Origin: Opitutia bacterium
Lineage (GTDB): Bacteria; Verrucomicrobiota; Verrucomicrobiia; Opitutales; Seribacteraceae
Assembly: GCA_002716045.1 (NCBI GenBank)
Contig: PAZC01000060.1
Coordinates: forward strand, 1 to 64,000
Reading direction: 5' to 3'
DNA length: 64,000 nucleotides
The notes under the pieces were generated by a model. That model was not told the DNA's origin, searched no databases, and saw nothing but the letters and a program-made list of their open reading frames with translations. The position numbers were made by a program, and so were the translations under genes. Shown in pieces: positions 1-7,802 of this stretch (position 1 is the first letter of the stretch; every line of letters starts with the position of its first letter).

Positions 1-144
1 CTTTACCCTTATTGCCCAAAATTTTCCGCGTGAGGTAATCGATATAGTACGATATCGAGCATGATGTGGCCAACCCGACCCCCCTTGGCGTGGAACATTT
101 CAAACATCACGGAACAGGATGGAACATCAATAAATATCCACGAA

Positions 145-167
145 TCCGTTGTGAGTTCCGTTGTGAG
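145..167. repeat. short tandem repeat, two 11-bp copies
   Basis: The 11-mer TCCGTTGTGAG occurs at 145-155 and again at 157-167, giving a 12-bp period. It lies about 50 bases beyond the 3' end of the tRNA-Gly gene. GGAACA also recurs at 92, 111 and 121. I see no convincing gene in bases 1-218; the stretch may be intergenic or eroded sequence. There is no copy of the tRNA 3' end, so no evidence of an attachment site. Confidence 0.4.
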
Positions 168-218
168 AATAGCGGTCCCCTACCCTTCGAATTCCCTAAA
201 TTATTGAGCAACAACAAC

Positions 219-292
219 TGGTGCGGGCGGCGGGAATCGAACCCGCCCCTCAAGCTTGGGAAGCTCACGTACTACCGATATACTACGCCCGC
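219..292 (-). tRNA. tRNA-Gly (anticodon CCC)
   Basis: The reverse complement folds as a 74-nt cloverleaf. The 7-bp acceptor stem is GCGGGCG paired with CGCCCGC, followed by discriminator A and an encoded CCA end (219-221). The T arm carries GGTTCGATTCC. The anticodon loop reads TTCCCAA, giving anticodon CCC, on a 5-bp stem with two G-T wobble pairs. It decodes GGG glycine codons. It stands alone, with no other tRNA nearby. Confidence 0.95.
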
Positions 293-408
293 ATTCGATG
301 GGAAGAGTCATCCTGTAAGGGCAAGCACTGGCGGCAAGTGGTTTTTGGCTTATAGGATATTGCTTTGTGTTTGCAGTGAGAGGGATTTGTGGGGATAGGT
401 AAAAGTAG

Positions 409-738
409 ATGGCCCTAAAAGATATCATTCCCCTGGATGCTCTCCTTGGTAACCCCAAGAAGAAAAAAAAGAAGGTGGATCGCGAAGCCTTGGCATCCCC
501 CATGATGCGGATACCTCGGATGGATGTGAGAGCGGCGCGAGACCTCATAGACATTGGGGTGCGCGAACTATACCAGTTGCAGGGACGCTCGGCGGAATCC
601 CTTTTTGAGGACCTGAAGGCCAAAAAACCGGAAACGCCTGAATATCGTCTGCCTTATTTTCGCATGGCTATCTATTTCGCGGAACACGAGGACCCTGACC
701 CAAAATTACTTCATCCCACGGAATGGGAGGAAGATTAA
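409..738 (+). CDS. Cdd1-family helix-hairpin-helix protein
   Basis: A 109-residue protein resembling the small Cdd1 ('pathogenicity locus') family, which has a helix-hairpin-helix-like fold. Residues about 38-60 (RMDVRAARDLIDIGVREL) give the hairpin core. A C-terminal YFRMAIYFAE and PKLLHPTEWEED match the family's usual ending with Trp and acidic residues. A run of six lysines (residues 18-23) precedes the domain and could touch nucleic acid. The biochemical role of the family is unknown. It is a single-gene unit, convergent with the next gene. Confidence 0.75.
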   Translation: MALKDIIPLDALLGNPKKKKKKVDREALASPMMRIPRMDVRAARDLIDIGVRELYQLQGRSAESLFEDLKAKKPETPEYRLPYFRMAIYFAEHEDPDPKLLHPTEWEED

Positions 739-754
739 TAAAGATCCATTCCGC

Positions 755-774
755 TGGCATGGAAAGCCGTGCCA
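755..774. terminator. possible bidirectional hairpin between convergent genes
   Basis: TGGCATG (755-761) pairs with CGTGCCA (768-774) across a 6-base loop, with one G-T wobble. It lies in the 42-base gap between two convergent genes. No U-run follows on either strand, so it would be a weak intrinsic terminator at best. Confidence 0.35.
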
Positions 775-780
775 TAAAGC

Positions 781-1038
781 TCAATCAGCATCGGGTGGAG
801 ACAGCTTTCTTTCGTACTTGGCCGACTGCCAGCGCATGAAGATTCCGTAGGCGACGCAGAAACCTCCATTGATCTTAAGAAAAACATCGCCCTGTGTCTG
901 CAAACCAAAGAACAAGACCACTGCCCCTACTCCGGCAAGCGCGACACCGGCGATTTTGCGATAACGGAGGGTTTTGCGAAAACTCTCTACGCGTTTGTCA
1001 AGTTCCTCGTCGGACAACTCGGGTTTCTTGCTAGCCAC
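781..1038 (-). CDS. small two-helix membrane protein, unknown function
   Basis: 85 residues beginning at GTG. A charged, probably cytoplasmic N terminus (1-28) is followed by two hydrophobic segments, about residues 30-47 (IAGVALAGVGAVVLFFG) and 54-68, and a charged tail. No family recognised. Its GTG start overlaps the TAG stop of the upstream Lon-domain gene by one base (TAGTG), so the two genes are probably co-transcribed and translationally coupled. Confidence 0.6.
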   Translation of the reverse strand: MASKKPELSDEELDKRVESFRKTLRYRKIAGVALAGVGAVVLFFGLQTQGDVFLKINGGFCVAYGIFMRWQSAKYERKLSPPDAD

Positions 1039-1712
1039 TAGTTTGCTTCCAGATTTTCGCCGGGGAAATCTCCCATGGTCTCCTTGAAGAGACGGAGGCG
1101 TTCGTTTTCCGACCTGAAGTGATCGGCTAGGAGAGCCGCTCTTTCAGTCAAGTCGAGAGCCTCCAGCATGCGTTGTTTGCGCAGGGTTTCCTTGCATAGC
1201 GCGAATGCGGCCAAGTCAACGTAAGCTTCGTCGTCGTCGATTGGGTTTAGAAAATCAAGCATTTCCTCGGTTGCATCTCCTCCCAGATCACGATTCTCCT
1301 CAAGTAATTGGGAAAGCTCGGGGCGTGTAATTGGCGTAGCCTCATCCACAATGGTGGAAAGCTTTTCGATCTTCACCATCCGATAAGGCTCTTCGCTCAC
1401 AATTGAAAGGACCCGTATTCGAGAGATCCCCTGTAGGACGAGATTGGATGTGCCGTCGTCGTTCTTCCTGCAAATACGTACCATGCCAGCGGATGCAGTC
1501 ATGACTGGCGGTTCGTGGGATTCATTGCTCTGGGCTGCGTTTTCATCAAGCCCCAAAAGCGCGAACATACGATGTGTCTCCAGAACTTCGGACAACATCT
1601 GGCGATAGCGAGGCTCAAAGATGTGCAAAGGCACCATGGCCTTTGGAAAGAAGACTATACCAGGCAAGGTCATGGCCGGTATTTCAGTAGGTATATCGAA
1701 GTTATCTGACAT
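1038..1712 (-). CDS. Lon N-terminal (LAN) domain protein
   Basis: About 224 residues from MSDNFDIP. An upstream in-frame ATG at 1739 would add nine residues. The sequence TLPGIVFFPKAMVPLHIFEP followed by RYRQML is the hallmark opening of the Lon protease N-terminal substrate-binding domain. There is no AAA+ or Ser-Lys protease domain, so this is the stand-alone form common in bacteria. By analogy it may bind unfolded or peptide substrates, but the role is not established. It is upstream of, and overlaps by one base, the two-helix membrane protein. Confidence 0.85.
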   Translation of the reverse strand: MSDNFDIPTEIPAMTLPGIVFFPKAMVPLHIFEPRYRQMLSEVLETHRMFALLGLDENAAQSNESHEPPVMTASAGMVRICRKNDDGTSNLVLQGISRIRVLSIVSEEPYRMVKIEKLSTIVDEATPITRPELSQLLEENRDLGGDATEEMLDFLNPIDDDEAYVDLAAFALCKETLRKQRMLEALDLTERAALLADHFRSENERLRLFKETMGDFPGENLEAN

Positions 1713-1768
1713 TTGAGTACAATGAACTGCTTGAAACAAAAAAGGGATCTATGGAAAAAAGCCAGAAA

Positions 1769-3046
1769 TTAGAGAAGAAGCCCTGCCACGCATGCCGTCA
1801 TAAGGCAGGCGATAGTTCCTCCGAGAAGAGCTTTCCACGCAAGAGTGGCAAGATTTTCGCGTTGCTTGGGAGCCAGTATGGCTATGCCGGCAACCTGTAT
1901 TCCTACCGAAGCGAAATTGGCGAATCCACAAAGTGCATAGGCGGTCACGGCCAAGGTGCGTTCATCGGTGATGATATCGCTATCACGAAAAACACCGAGA
2001 TGTTGGTAGGCAAAGAATTCATTGAGCACGATTTTTTCGCCGAGCAGTTGTCCCACTAAAGTAATGTCTTGCGGGGCTACGCCCATCAGCCAGGCAAAGG
2101 GTGCGAATGCGAAGCCGAGGACATATTGCAGAGTCAATCCGCTGAAGTCTCCACTCGTGGCCTCAGCGATACTCGCATTCAGATCGGTCCATTCTCCGAG
2201 TATGTCCTTGGTGACATAATTCAGCATTGCCACCAGGGCCGTAAACACAATCAGGATGGCTCCGACGTTGAAGGCCAGAAGAAGTCCTTGTGAGGTGCCC
2301 TTGGCGGCTGCGTCGAAAACATTTGCTCCGACGTCGCCTTTGCCAAGCTTGAGGCGTGAATCCACCTGCTTGGTCTCGGGCAGAAGAATCTTGGCGCAAA
2401 CAATAGCCGCTGGCGCGGACATTAGGGACGCGGTCATGAGGTGTTTTGCGAAAATCGCTTTGCTGGCAGGATCATCGCCGCCAAGAAAACTAACGTAGGC
2501 TGCAAAAACCCCACCGGCGATAGTTGCAAACCCACCCGTCATCAAACAGAGAATCTCCGAACGCGTCATTTTGTCCAAGTATGGTCGCACTAACAAAGGC
2601 GCTTCAGTCTGGCCAACGAAGACGTTTGCAGCTGCAGCCAGACACTCGGCTCCGGAAAGCTTCATGGTGCGCTTCATGATCCATGCAAGCCCGTACACGA
2701 TCCGTTGCAGCACACCCAGATAATAGAGGATGGAGGACAGGGCGGAGAAGAACAAGATGGATGGGAGGATGGAAAAGCCAAAGCCATAGATTGTCTCGGT
2801 CGCAAGTTCTCCGAAGACAAATTTGGCTCCATCACTGGAAAAACTGGTTAAGGTGACGAAGAAAATAGAGCATGCGGTCATGGCTTCCTCCATCAAAGGA
2901 ACCTTCAGCAATAGAACGGCGAAGAGAAGTTGCAGACCGAGTCCACCGGCTACCAGTCTCCAGGAAATGGCACGCTTCTTTTTGCTGAATACCCAACAGA
3001 GGCCAATAAAAACCAAGATGCCAAACAAGTTGCGAAAAATGTCCAT
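1769..3046 (-). CDS. concentrative nucleoside transporter (NupC/CNT family)
   Basis: A 425-residue inner-membrane protein of standard CNT length, predicted to import nucleosides with H+ or Na+. The core motif GQTEAPLLVRPYL (around residues 146-158) and the following MTGGFATIAGGVFAAYVSFLG are diagnostic for the family. The first helix starts at residue 8, and hydrophobic segments continue to the C terminus. It is divergent from the SDR gene at 3152, with a 105-base shared upstream region. Substrate preference (pyrimidine or purine) and the coupling ion cannot be read here. Confidence 0.92.
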   Translation of the reverse strand: MDIFRNLFGILVFIGLCWVFSKKKRAISWRLVAGGLGLQLLFAVLLLKVPLMEEAMTACSIFFVTLTSFSSDGAKFVFGELATETIYGFGFSILPSILFFSALSSILYYLGVLQRIVYGLAWIMKRTMKLSGAECLAAAANVFVGQTEAPLLVRPYLDKMTRSEILCLMTGGFATIAGGVFAAYVSFLGGDDPASKAIFAKHLMTASLMSAPAAIVCAKILLPETKQVDSRLKLGKGDVGANVFDAAAKGTSQGLLLAFNVGAILIVFTALVAMLNYVTKDILGEWTDLNASIAEATSGDFSGLTLQYVLGFAFAPFAWLMGVAPQDITLVGQLLGEKIVLNEFFAYQHLGVFRDSDIITDERTLAVTAYALCGFANFASVGIQVAGIAILAPKQRENLATLAWKALLGGTIACLMTACVAGLLL

Positions 3047-3151
3047 CGGAACTCAATTTATTGCCGAAATTAGAAATGGAAGGCAATTTGTTTCCAATTA
3101 GAGGTTAATAAGCGTTGACCTAACACTAATCATACTAAGAACCTCGCCCTC

Positions 3152-3895
3152 ATGAGCGAAGACAAATCACTTTCCGGAAAAAATGCACTGGTGATTGGTG
3201 GCGGTTCAGGCATGGGGGCTGCCGCGGCCCTCGCTCTGGCCCGCTCCGGGGCGCAGGTGGCCGTCTCGGGACGCAGGGAGGGCAAGTTGCGGGAAATCGC
3301 CGAAGGGGCTCCACAAGGGGCCTTGCTGCAAGGCTATGCTGCAGATGTGAGAGATCGTGGAAGCTTAACGGCGCTTTTCGAGTGGCATGACTCCAATTTC
3401 CCATCCCTCGACATTTTCATTAACGCAGCTGGCATTAACATTCCCAACAGGACCATGGAAGATCTCTCCCCGAATGATTGGGACAAAGTGATCGGCATTA
3501 ACCTTACGGGCGCCTACGACTGCCTGCGTCTTGCCATCGAAAGGATGCGCCCCCGGAAGGATGGTCTCGTAGTGATGATTAATTCGGTCTCCGGCAAACG
3601 CTCCAATCCCTTGGGTGGCGTGGCTTATAACGCCTCTAAGTTCGGAATGACCGCGCTCGGTGCCTGCGTGGCGGAAGAAGAGCGAGAAAATGGCATTCGT
3701 ATTACGAATATCTTCCCTGGAGAAGTGAACACGCCAATTTTGGATCAACGACCAGTCCCGCCAACCGAAGAGCATAGGGCGGGCATATTGCAATCTGAAG
3801 ACATTGCTGCTGCTGTACTCATGTTGGCAAAGCTCGATTCACGGGCCCATGTGCCGGAACTCGTGATAAAGCCAACCAGCCAAAGCTACCTCTAA
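3152..3895 (+). CDS. SDR family oxidoreductase
   Basis: A 247-residue classical short-chain dehydrogenase. The cofactor motif GGGSGMG is at residues 16-22, NAAG at about 91-94, a catalytic Ser in NSVSGK, and YNASK at about 158-162. FPGEVNTPIL follows, typical of enzymes acting on small hydroxyl substrates. It stands alone, with its stop only 5 bases from the end of convergent dapL. Substrate unknown; NAD(P)+-dependent by family. Confidence 0.85.
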   Translation: MSEDKSLSGKNALVIGGGSGMGAAAALALARSGAQVAVSGRREGKLREIAEGAPQGALLQGYAADVRDRGSLTALFEWHDSNFPSLDIFINAAGINIPNRTMEDLSPNDWDKVIGINLTGAYDCLRLAIERMRPRKDGLVVMINSVSGKRSNPLGGVAYNASKFGMTALGACVAEEERENGIRITNIFPGEVNTPILDQRPVPPTEEHRAGILQSEDIAAAVLMLAKLDSRAHVPELVIKPTSQSYL

Positions 3896-3900
3896 GCTGC

Positions 3901-5124
3901 CTAGAGCTTCAGGTTGGTCTGTATGCTGGCAATAGCCTGCTCCACGTCCTGTCGGTGCCCGAACGCGCTGAGGCGAAAGAACCCTTCGCCCGAAGGCCCG
4001 AATCCAGAACCTGGAGTTCCCACAACATGGCACTCACCAAGCAACTTGTCGAAAAATTCCCAAGAACTTAATCCTCCAGGCGTTTTCATCCACACATAAG
4101 GGGCGTTGTCTCCGCCATACGTGGTAATGCCGATGGACTGGAGTCCCTCGCGTATTATTCGGGCATTCTCCAAGTAGAAGGCAACTTGCTCTCCAGTTTG
4201 GACAAGCCCTTCCGAACCGAGGACCGCGAGGCCCCCTTGCTGCACGACATTGGAGGCACCATTGAAGAAAGTATTCTGTCGCCTTGTCCAAAGGGCATGC
4301 AGCTTGCCTGGCTCCGCATCCTCTGCAACGCAATCATGCGGCACGATAGTCCAAGCAAGGCGAACTCCTGTGAAACCAGCGGTCTTGGAGAAACTGTTGA
4401 GCTCAATGGCACATTCGCGAGCACCGTCGAGTTCGTAGATGCTACGAGGAAGATCGGGGTCGGTGATGAAAGCCGCATAAGCGGAATCATACAGTATTAC
4501 GGCCCGATTCTTGCGGGCATATTCAACGAAGGTTGCCAGTTGATCTTTGGTGGCAACTGCACCGGTCGGATTATTGGGGCTACAAATATAAATGAGGTCC
4601 ACTTTTCCATCGGGCACCTCAGGAAAGAAACCGTTTTCTTCCCTGCAAGGCATGTACACCAAGCCTTCGTATCCAGAGTCTGTGGCGTCACCGGTGCGAC
4701 CAGCTATAACGTTGCTGTCTACGTATACTGGATATGCGGGGTCCTGTACGGCTACTACGTTTCCTTTAGCAAAAATGCCTTGGATGTTAGCTGAATCGGA
4801 TTTTGCGCCATCGCTGACGAAGATCTCAGAAGCCTGTACGTCAGCTCCTCCATTTCGGTATTGGGTGGCGATTGCCTCGCGCAAAGATTCCACGCCCTCG
4901 GAGGCACCATACCCTGAATAGGTTTCTGCATTGCCGAGCTTATCAACGCCTTGCCGCAACCCGTCCAGAACTACTGGCACAATAGGTTCAGTGGTGTCCC
5001 CAATGCCTAGTCGCATGACCTGGACACCCTCGTTGGTTTCTAGAAATGCACTGGTTCGTCGGGCGATCTCAGGAAAGAGATACCCAGCGGCCAGCTTGTC
5101 GTAATTTGAATTGATTTTAGCCAT
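3901..5124 (-). CDS. dapL: LL-diaminopimelate aminotransferase
   Basis: A 407-residue fold-type I PLP enzyme. It transaminates tetrahydrodipicolinate with glutamate to LL-diaminopimelate, a one-step route to lysine and peptidoglycan DAP. N-terminal MRLGIGDTTEPIVP, YSGYGASEGVESLREAIA, CSPNNPTGA and the PLP lysine in SFSKTAGFTGVRLAW (Lys247) match the family, and length is typical. DapL is found in plants, cyanobacteria, Chlamydiae, Verrucomicrobia and some others, so it helps place the organism. It is downstream of the ABC transporter genes on the same strand, with a 54-base gap. Confidence 0.95.
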   Translation of the reverse strand: MAKINSNYDKLAAGYLFPEIARRTSAFLETNEGVQVMRLGIGDTTEPIVPVVLDGLRQGVDKLGNAETYSGYGASEGVESLREAIATQYRNGGADVQASEIFVSDGAKSDSANIQGIFAKGNVVAVQDPAYPVYVDSNVIAGRTGDATDSGYEGLVYMPCREENGFFPEVPDGKVDLIYICSPNNPTGAVATKDQLATFVEYARKNRAVILYDSAYAAFITDPDLPRSIYELDGARECAIELNSFSKTAGFTGVRLAWTIVPHDCVAEDAEPGKLHALWTRRQNTFFNGASNVVQQGGLAVLGSEGLVQTGEQVAFYLENARIIREGLQSIGITTYGGDNAPYVWMKTPGGLSSWEFFDKLLGECHVVGTPGSGFGPSGEGFFRLSAFGHRQDVEQAIASIQTNLKL

Positions 5125-5158
5125 ATCTTAAAAGGAAACTACAAAGTAAATTTCATGC

Positions 5159-5172
5159 CTCATTGCAATGAG
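5159..5172. other. 14-bp perfect palindrome upstream of dapL
   Basis: CTCATTGCAATGAG is a perfect inverted repeat in the 54-base gap between the ABC permease stop and the dapL start. It could be a short operator or a weak hairpin. It has no U-run, so I do not call it a terminator. Confidence 0.3.
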
Positions 5173-5178
5173 CAAAGT

Positions 5179-5985
5179 CTATTCGCCCACTTGCAGGAGG
5201 AGGCCATGCTTGCGTGCTGAGCGGAAGGCGGCCATGAAGGATGTGAAGCCAATGCACAAATAGAGCAAGTTCAGAAGATAGGCATTGGCCATGAGGTCCA
5301 TCCGTAATTCACCCTCCAGCAAGAGTGCGCGCATGCCCTCGAATATATGTGAAGCGGAGACATAGGCAGCAATTGCCTGGAGCCATTCGGGAAGTGTTGA
5401 GACGGGATAATAAATGCAAGAAACGGGTGCTATGAGAAAAGGTAGAACCCAAGTAAGGCTTTCCGCACCAAGCCCATAGCGAATCAATATGCCCGTAACC
5501 GTGAGTGATATGGCCCATCCCGTCAGGACCAAGCTCATGAAGAAGGCGAGCAAGGGCAGTCCCATCTCAAAAACGGATACGTCAAAAAAAGGAATCGCCA
5601 GAACGGCGGCGGGGACGATGCCTATGAGCGTCCGCAAGACACTGATCGAGGTTAGCCCAACCACCAGTTCCCATGGACGAAGAGGAGCCACGAAGAGGTT
5701 GCCTAAATTGCGTGACCACATTTCCTCAAGGAAGGAGAGTGTATAGCTGACATGAGAGCGAAAAAGTGAATCCCAGACCAGAACAGCTGAAATCAGCAAG
5801 CCGGTGAGATCAGGTTCTTGAGGATTCCTTGAAAAATGGGTGGCGATGAACCCCCATATGATTAGTTGCATCGTGGGCCAGTAAGAAATCTCGATGATTC
5901 TAGGCCAAGAACTTCGCAAAAGATAAACGTAACGCAGAACCAAAGCACCAATCCGGCGAACAGGAGAATGTGATCGAGCATTCAA
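5179..5985 (-). CDS. ABC-2 type transporter permease
   Basis: A 268-residue membrane protein with about six hydrophobic segments, consistent with the ABC-2 permease fold. Recognisable parts include LGNLFVAPLRPWELVVGLTS before the central helices and the later PVSTLPEWLQAIAAYVSASH near the conserved periplasmic loop. It overlaps the upstream ATPase gene by 4 bases (ATGA), so the two form one exporter. Substrate unknown; this class handles drugs, polysaccharides and other cargo. Confidence 0.88.
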   Translation of the reverse strand: MNARSHSPVRRIGALVLRYVYLLRSSWPRIIEISYWPTMQLIIWGFIATHFSRNPQEPDLTGLLISAVLVWDSLFRSHVSYTLSFLEEMWSRNLGNLFVAPLRPWELVVGLTSISVLRTLIGIVPAAVLAIPFFDVSVFEMGLPLLAFFMSLVLTGWAISLTVTGILIRYGLGAESLTWVLPFLIAPVSCIYYPVSTLPEWLQAIAAYVSASHIFEGMRALLLEGELRMDLMANAYLLNLLYLCIGFTSFMAAFRSARKHGLLLQVGE

Positions 5986-6719
5986 TTTTCCTCACCCCCT
6001 CCCCTGGCGACGTCCAAAAAGACTTCCTCCAAGGTTTGAAGGCCAAATCGCTCAATCAAGTCTTTGGGCGAGCCTCGTTCCACTAGTTTTCCATGGCGAA
6101 GCAAGACAAGGTCTTCACAAAGGAGTTCCACTTCTCTCATGTCATGACTGGCAAACAAGATGGAGGCATTCCGTTGCTGGCAATAAGTTTGCAGAAAACC
6201 GCGGATCCAAGATGCCGTTTCGGGATCCAGACTAGCTGTTGGTTCGTCTAGCAAAAGTAAGTCTGGTTCGTTGACGAATGCCTTGGCCAAGGAAACCCGC
6301 GTTTTCTGACCGGAAGAAAGGCGTCGCACACGCCGGTCGAGGAATTCTGTTAGTTGAAGCTCATCCGCAAGTCGCTCGACGATGGGTTTGGCCTTTTGGA
6401 ATCCATAGAGCTTGGCATATACAGTGAGATTTTCACGTACAGTGAGTCGTTGCGGTAGATCTGCATAAGGGGAAGAAAAGTTCATCCGAGCAAGGGCAGG
6501 AAATCGATTGCCAACGAAATCCTCGCCAAAGATGCGTATTTCTCCCGAGGTGGGAGACAACAATCCAAGCAACATGGAGAGTGTGGTCGTCTTGCCAGCC
6601 CCATTACCGCCCAAAAGACCAGTCACGACACCCTTGCCGACACTCAAGTCCAAACGATCCACCGCGACTACGTCACGAAAGCACTTCGTAAGGTTACGTG
6701 TTTCGATGACAGCATCCAT
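5982..6719 (-). CDS. ABC transporter ATP-binding protein
   Basis: A 245-residue nucleotide-binding subunit for the ABC-2 permease just downstream. Walker A GGNGAGKTT is at residues 37-45, the Q-loop region follows, the signature LSSGQKTRVSLAKAF is near 134-148, Walker B LLLLDEPTASLDP at about 154-166, and the switch His in ASHD. It probably energises export of an unknown substrate. It is first in its two-gene unit, with 226 bases between it and the end of csrA. Confidence 0.93.
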   Translation of the reverse strand: MDAVIETRNLTKCFRDVVAVDRLDLSVGKGVVTGLLGGNGAGKTTTLSMLLGLLSPTSGEIRIFGEDFVGNRFPALARMNFSSPYADLPQRLTVRENLTVYAKLYGFQKAKPIVERLADELQLTEFLDRRVRRLSSGQKTRVSLAKAFVNEPDLLLLDEPTASLDPETASWIRGFLQTYCQQRNASILFASHDMREVELLCEDLVLLRHGKLVERGSPKDLIERFGLQTLEEVFLDVARGGGEEN

Positions 6720-6945
6720 TTGTTCCTAGAAAACGGAAAAGGGAAGCGTTTTAGTGATTGCCCGCAAGCGGAAACAACTCGAAGAAGATATCTTGTGAAG
6801 AAAGGGAAGGTGGGCGATGGGTTAGCCAGCTTGACTACAAAGGCTAAGTCTTTATAGAGTGAACTGTTAGCAAAACAAGCTGACAGGCCTCATTTAATCC
6901 CCTTGGACCCATTTGACCATCCATTCCACGCGGCGAGGAATATGG
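6720..6945. other. intergenic gap between the csrA end and the ABC operon
   Basis: 226 bases hold no supported gene. This is where transcription of the long flagellar locus should end, but I find no clear GC hairpin with a U-run. The promoter of the ABC transporter operon must also lie here, and I cannot identify its elements with confidence. Confidence 0.5.
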
Positions 6946-7266
6946 TCAGGATTCTCTATCGGATGCTTTCGGTGATTGCTGCTTCTTATCCTTCAGGTTG
7001 CGCATGAGTTGCTGAGCCGACGATGCCAAGGCAGTCTTTGGCAAACTAGGCATTGCAGTTTGGCCAGTCGTGGCAGGTGCTGCCATGGAAACAGCCTCCT
7101 TGTTGAAAGCGTGCATTTCGTCTATGATCTCCTTGCGCAAAATGGAAATTTCGCGAGGAGCGGAAATACCGATCTTAACGGAATCTCCCTCGATCTTGGT
7201 GACCGAGATCTCAATGTCACTGCCGATGGTGATCGACTGATTTTTCTTTCGGGATAAAATCAGCAT
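6946..7266 (-). CDS. csrA: CsrA translational regulator with C-terminal extension
   Basis: An RNA-binding global regulator that represses translation by binding GGA motifs near start codons; with FliW it controls flagellin synthesis in many bacteria. The core [33 protein letters not shown] fills residues 1-55. The protein is 106 residues against roughly 60-75 usual. The extra part is an Ala/Gln/Lys-rich, probably disordered tail. It is last in the flagellar locus, and its ATG overlaps the fliW TGA by 7 bases. The tail is the odd feature; function is otherwise secure. Confidence 0.95.
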   Translation of the reverse strand: MLILSRKKNQSITIGSDIEISVTKIEGDSVKIGISAPREISILRKEIIDEMHAFNKEAVSMAAPATTGQTAMPSLPKTALASSAQQLMRNLKDKKQQSPKASDRES

Positions 7267-7754
7267 GCGGTCGATTCCGATTCCGTCGTTTCATCCGGAG
7301 CCCCCACGTTAATCACATGGCGGGCGGAATACTGCTCGTGGTTGTTGATGATGCATTGCTTGCCCTCACGAGTGTTCCTGTTGATCACGATAGGACCGAC
7401 CAAATTGACGGAGATTGTCCCGGGTTGCTCGGGGTTGAGCGTGACGATGTTTAGTATCATCGTGTCATCGGCACCGGTAATACCTAGCGACTCGACGTCG
7501 GCGTCAGAAATCTCAACCAAGTAATTTGGCACTATCCCCGTAGGTTCGATCACGACAAAGGCCAGGCCTTCTTTATTGCTTTCTCGAAGCCACATGAACG
7601 GCAGTTCTTCCTGCGCGAATACTATCTCCATAGAACGAGCGTCCGGAAAACCAAAAAGCCCGGAATTCAAGATAACCTCATTCTGAATCTCTGGAGACGT
7701 GTCCTCTGGATTCAGGGACTCCGGAAAAGAGTCCTGATGTGTATCGACTTTCAC
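7260..7754 (-). CDS. fliW: flagellar assembly factor FliW
   Basis: A 164-residue protein that antagonises CsrA and binds flagellin, releasing flagellin translation when secretion is active. The FliW core starts near residue 27 ([20 protein letters not shown]). It continues through LPFMWLRE, the acidic [14 protein letters not shown] and [20 protein letters not shown]. About 25 acidic N-terminal residues precede the core. It overlaps csrA by 7 bases and follows flgL by 48 bases. Flagellin itself is not in the window. Confidence 0.93.
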   Translation of the reverse strand: MKVDTHQDSFPESLNPEDTSPEIQNEVILNSGLFGFPDARSMEIVFAQEELPFMWLRESNKEGLAFVVIEPTGIVPNYLVEISDADVESLGITGADDTMILNIVTLNPEQPGTISVNLVGPIVINRNTREGKQCIINNHEQYSARHVINVGAPDETTESESTAC

Positions 7755-7802
7755 TTGTTACTGGGGTTCATAATAATGTTTTGGTAAAGATAGATAAACG
7801 GC

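Noticed and set aside
219-292. Possible integrated element at the tRNA-Gly gene
   Set aside because: No integrase and no duplicated tRNA 3' end is present on either side within the window.
66-398. 110-codon plus-strand frame running through the tRNA region
   Set aside because: It crosses the tRNA-Gly gene on the opposite strand. The peptide segment WCGRRESNPP is the typical artefact of translating a tRNA in antisense.
4186-4794. 202-codon frame antisense to dapL
   Set aside because: It lies entirely inside a strongly supported gene on the other strand and shows no domain or start signal.
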